Assembly: GCA_943788615.1 (NCBI GenBank)
Contig: CALSQY010000004.1
Location: 1 to 64,000 of the forward strand
Direction of reading: 5' to 3'
From: UBA4465 sp002292365
GTDB taxonomy: Bacteria; Bacteroidota; Bacteroidia; Cytophagales; Cyclobacteriaceae
Length of the DNA stretch: 64,000 nt
The notes beneath the pieces are model-generated. The model made no database searches and was not told the origin of the DNA. It worked only from the letters and a program-made list of their open reading frames with translations. Below, piece after piece: positions 62,828 through 64,000 of this stretch; position 1 is the stretch's first letter; every line of letters begins with the position of its first letter. A program made the position numbers and the translations under genes.

Positions 62828-64000
62828 GAATAATTGATTTTTGGTGCAATAACAGAGCTGCACGATCGAGACTGTTTTTATTCATTTCATGAACATTAAA
62901 TTGGATACCTATTTCTTTGATCAAGGTGATGGTAAGCTGTCCGCCAAGATGTGCTCTAAATTCTTCCAATCCAGCATAAACCTCAGGATTAAGGGCATTG
63001 GTTTCTTGATTGAGCAGCAGCGGGTGAAATAACGTGAATCCGAGTTGTCCAAGCACCGCATAGACTCTTTCAAAAACATTATGGGCCAGCAGGCCTTCGC
63101 TTACGGCATAGGCCAGATCCAAAACTAAACCTATGGCAACTGCTTCACCATGTTTCATCTCAAATTCCGTGAGTTGTTCCAGCTTATGGGCGGCCCAATG
63201 TCCAAAATCGAGGGGTCTTGAGGATCCCATTTCAAAGGGATCTCCTTGTGATGAAATATGATCTACGTGCAATACAGCACAGTCAAAAATCAATTTTTCC
63301 ATGGTTTCGGTATCCCGACGACTGAGGCCCAGAGCATGATCTTCCAACCAATAAAAAAAAGTGGCGTCTTTAATTAGTGCAACTTTGACCGCTTCTGACA
63401 TACCCGACCGCCAATCCCGGTCGTCAAGAGTACCTAAAAAATTAAAATCATTGATCACGGCAATAGGAGGAGAGAAGGTTCCTAAAAAGTTTTTCTTTCC
63501 AAAATAGTTGATGCCATTTTTAACGCCTACTCCAGAATCATTTTGGGAAAGAACGGTCGTAGGCATTCGAATATGTCTGATGCCTCGATGGCCTATAGCT
63601 GCTGCGAATCCAACCATATCTAAAATAGCACCTCCTCCCATGGCAATCAAATAGGCATGGCGGTCAATATTTTTTTCATGAATGTAGTTGAGCACTTCAT
63701 TCATAGCACCTAACGAGTTTTTTGCCATCTCTCCACCCGTGATTACTAGAGGTTTGGCGACTTTCTGTAAAGAGGGAAAAGCATGGATATAGCTTTCTAT
63801 GGCTTGAGGCAAATTAGGCCAATGGTCTAGAAGTCCTTGATCGATCACAAAACCTAGTTTGATTTTTCTGCCAATAGCCGATGGTTGAAACAGATCAAAT
63901 AGGAGGGTATTGGAGAGATGAAAGACTTCTCTTGTAAACAAAATATTATATTGGTAAGTAATAGAAAAATCCTGTTCAATAATGGTCTTATTCTTCTGTA
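62817..64000 (-). CDS. eboD: EboD: 3-dehydroquinate synthase-like protein, 5' end beyond window
   Basis: Dehydroquinate-synthase-fold protein with LIAMGGGAILDMVGFAAA (NAD-binding GGG), MPTTVLSQNDSGVGVKNGINYFGKKNFLGTF, GMSEAVKVALIKD, FGHWAAHKLE and MKHGEAVAIGL, which supply the metal His residues and substrate site. Reading upstream from the TTG at 63941 the frame stays open to base 64000 and encodes IEQDFSITYQYNILFTR, which matches the usual EboD start region, so the true start lies outside the window. Classic AroB acts in the shikimate pathway; the EboD branch sits with eboE and eboF and probably makes or modifies a cyclitol-like compound. Confidence 0.85.
   Translation of the reverse strand, partial: QKNKTIIEQDFSITYQYNILFTREVFHLSNTLLFDLFQPSAIGRKIKLGFVIDQGLLDHWPNLPQAIESYIHAFPSLQKVAKPLVITGGEMAKNSLGAMNEVLNYIHEKNIDRHAYLIAMGGGAILDMVGFAAAIGHRGIRHIRMPTTVLSQNDSGVGVKNGINYFGKKNFLGTFSPPIAVINDFNFLGTLDDRDWRSGMSEAVKVALIKDATFFYWLEDHALGLSRRDTETMEKLIFDCAVLHVDHISSQGDPFEMGSSRPLDFGHWAAHKLEQLTEFEMKHGEAVAIGLVLDLAYAVSEGLLAHNVFERVYAVLGQLGFTLFHPLLLNQETNALNPEVYAGLEEFRAHLGGQLTITLIKEIGIQFNVHEMNKNSLDRAALLLHQKSIIHAN

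Noticed and set aside
1..64000. CRISPR array, rRNA operon or replication origin
   Set aside because: No regularly spaced repeats, rRNA segments or clustered DnaA boxes were seen on either strand.

Overview
The window comes from a Bacteroidota bacterium of the Cytophagia/Saprospiria/Chitinophagia type. The evidence is AT-rich DNA, several TAnnTTTG-type -7 promoter elements, almost no Shine-Dalgarno sequences, a type IX secretion sorting domain, and families largely confined to this phylum (DUF5686, DUF5916, DUF6089, the outer-membrane beta-barrel TonB receptor, the NagB-PIG-L fusion). A serine palmitoyltransferase gene fits the same phylum.

Region by region. 1-4815 is a minus-strand lipid locus: ketosynthase (cut by the window edge), hot-dog dehydratase, enoyl-reductase-like SDR, a GNAT-fold protein that is probably a bacterial ceramide synthase, and serine palmitoyltransferase. 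5195-9669 holds a DUF2911 protein and the glycerol genes glpK-glpD with divergent glpF. 9703-13157 encodes a DUF5916 outer-membrane protein and a secreted PHP-domain hydrolase. 13706-16441 is the wreck of an integrative element at tRNA-Pro: a tyrosine recombinase with an in-frame stop and no C-terminus, next to an IS3-family element. 16713-20483 has a small membrane protein, a penicillin-acylase-family hydrolase and a DUF6089 protein. 20704-21487 is a decayed gene, followed by tRNA-Cys and rpsA. 24487-34931 runs through an amidohydrolase lipoprotein, murB, a DUF5686 protein, a two-component system with an adjacent TonB-dependent receptor, and dCMP deaminase. 35051-40985 is a complete suf operon (sufB-C-D-S-E, a DUF59 protein, bacilliredoxin), with an Lrp/AsnC regulator upstream. 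Next come an anomalous tRNA-Leu-like RNA, a carotenoid gene pair (cruF and a desaturase), and a divergent XRE-S24 regulator behind a strong palindrome. 45851-49133 is thrS-infC-rpmI-rplT. 49240-53057 holds an orphan LytTR protein and an amino-sugar pair (ROK kinase, NagB-PIG-L fusion). 53537-60217 has a T9SS-exported M6 protease and a BNR-repeat exoprotein. The window closes in the ebo cluster (eboF, eboE, eboD; eboD runs off the right edge).

How the genes work together. The left edge probably makes and N-acylates a sphingoid base, possibly with a dedicated acyl-chain extension module. The glp genes import, phosphorylate and oxidise glycerol. The suf operon builds Fe-S clusters. The ROK kinase and NagB fusion should convert amino sugars to fructose-6-phosphate. 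The cruF/desaturase pair makes an acyclic carotenoid end group of the myxol/saproxanthin kind. The strongest oddities are the 122-nt tRNA-Leu-like RNA at 41792-41913, the ceramide/fatty-acid cluster, the ebo cluster, the palindrome at 44277-44308 and the ruined tRNA-Pro element. All functions are read from sequence and family knowledge; no searches were run.
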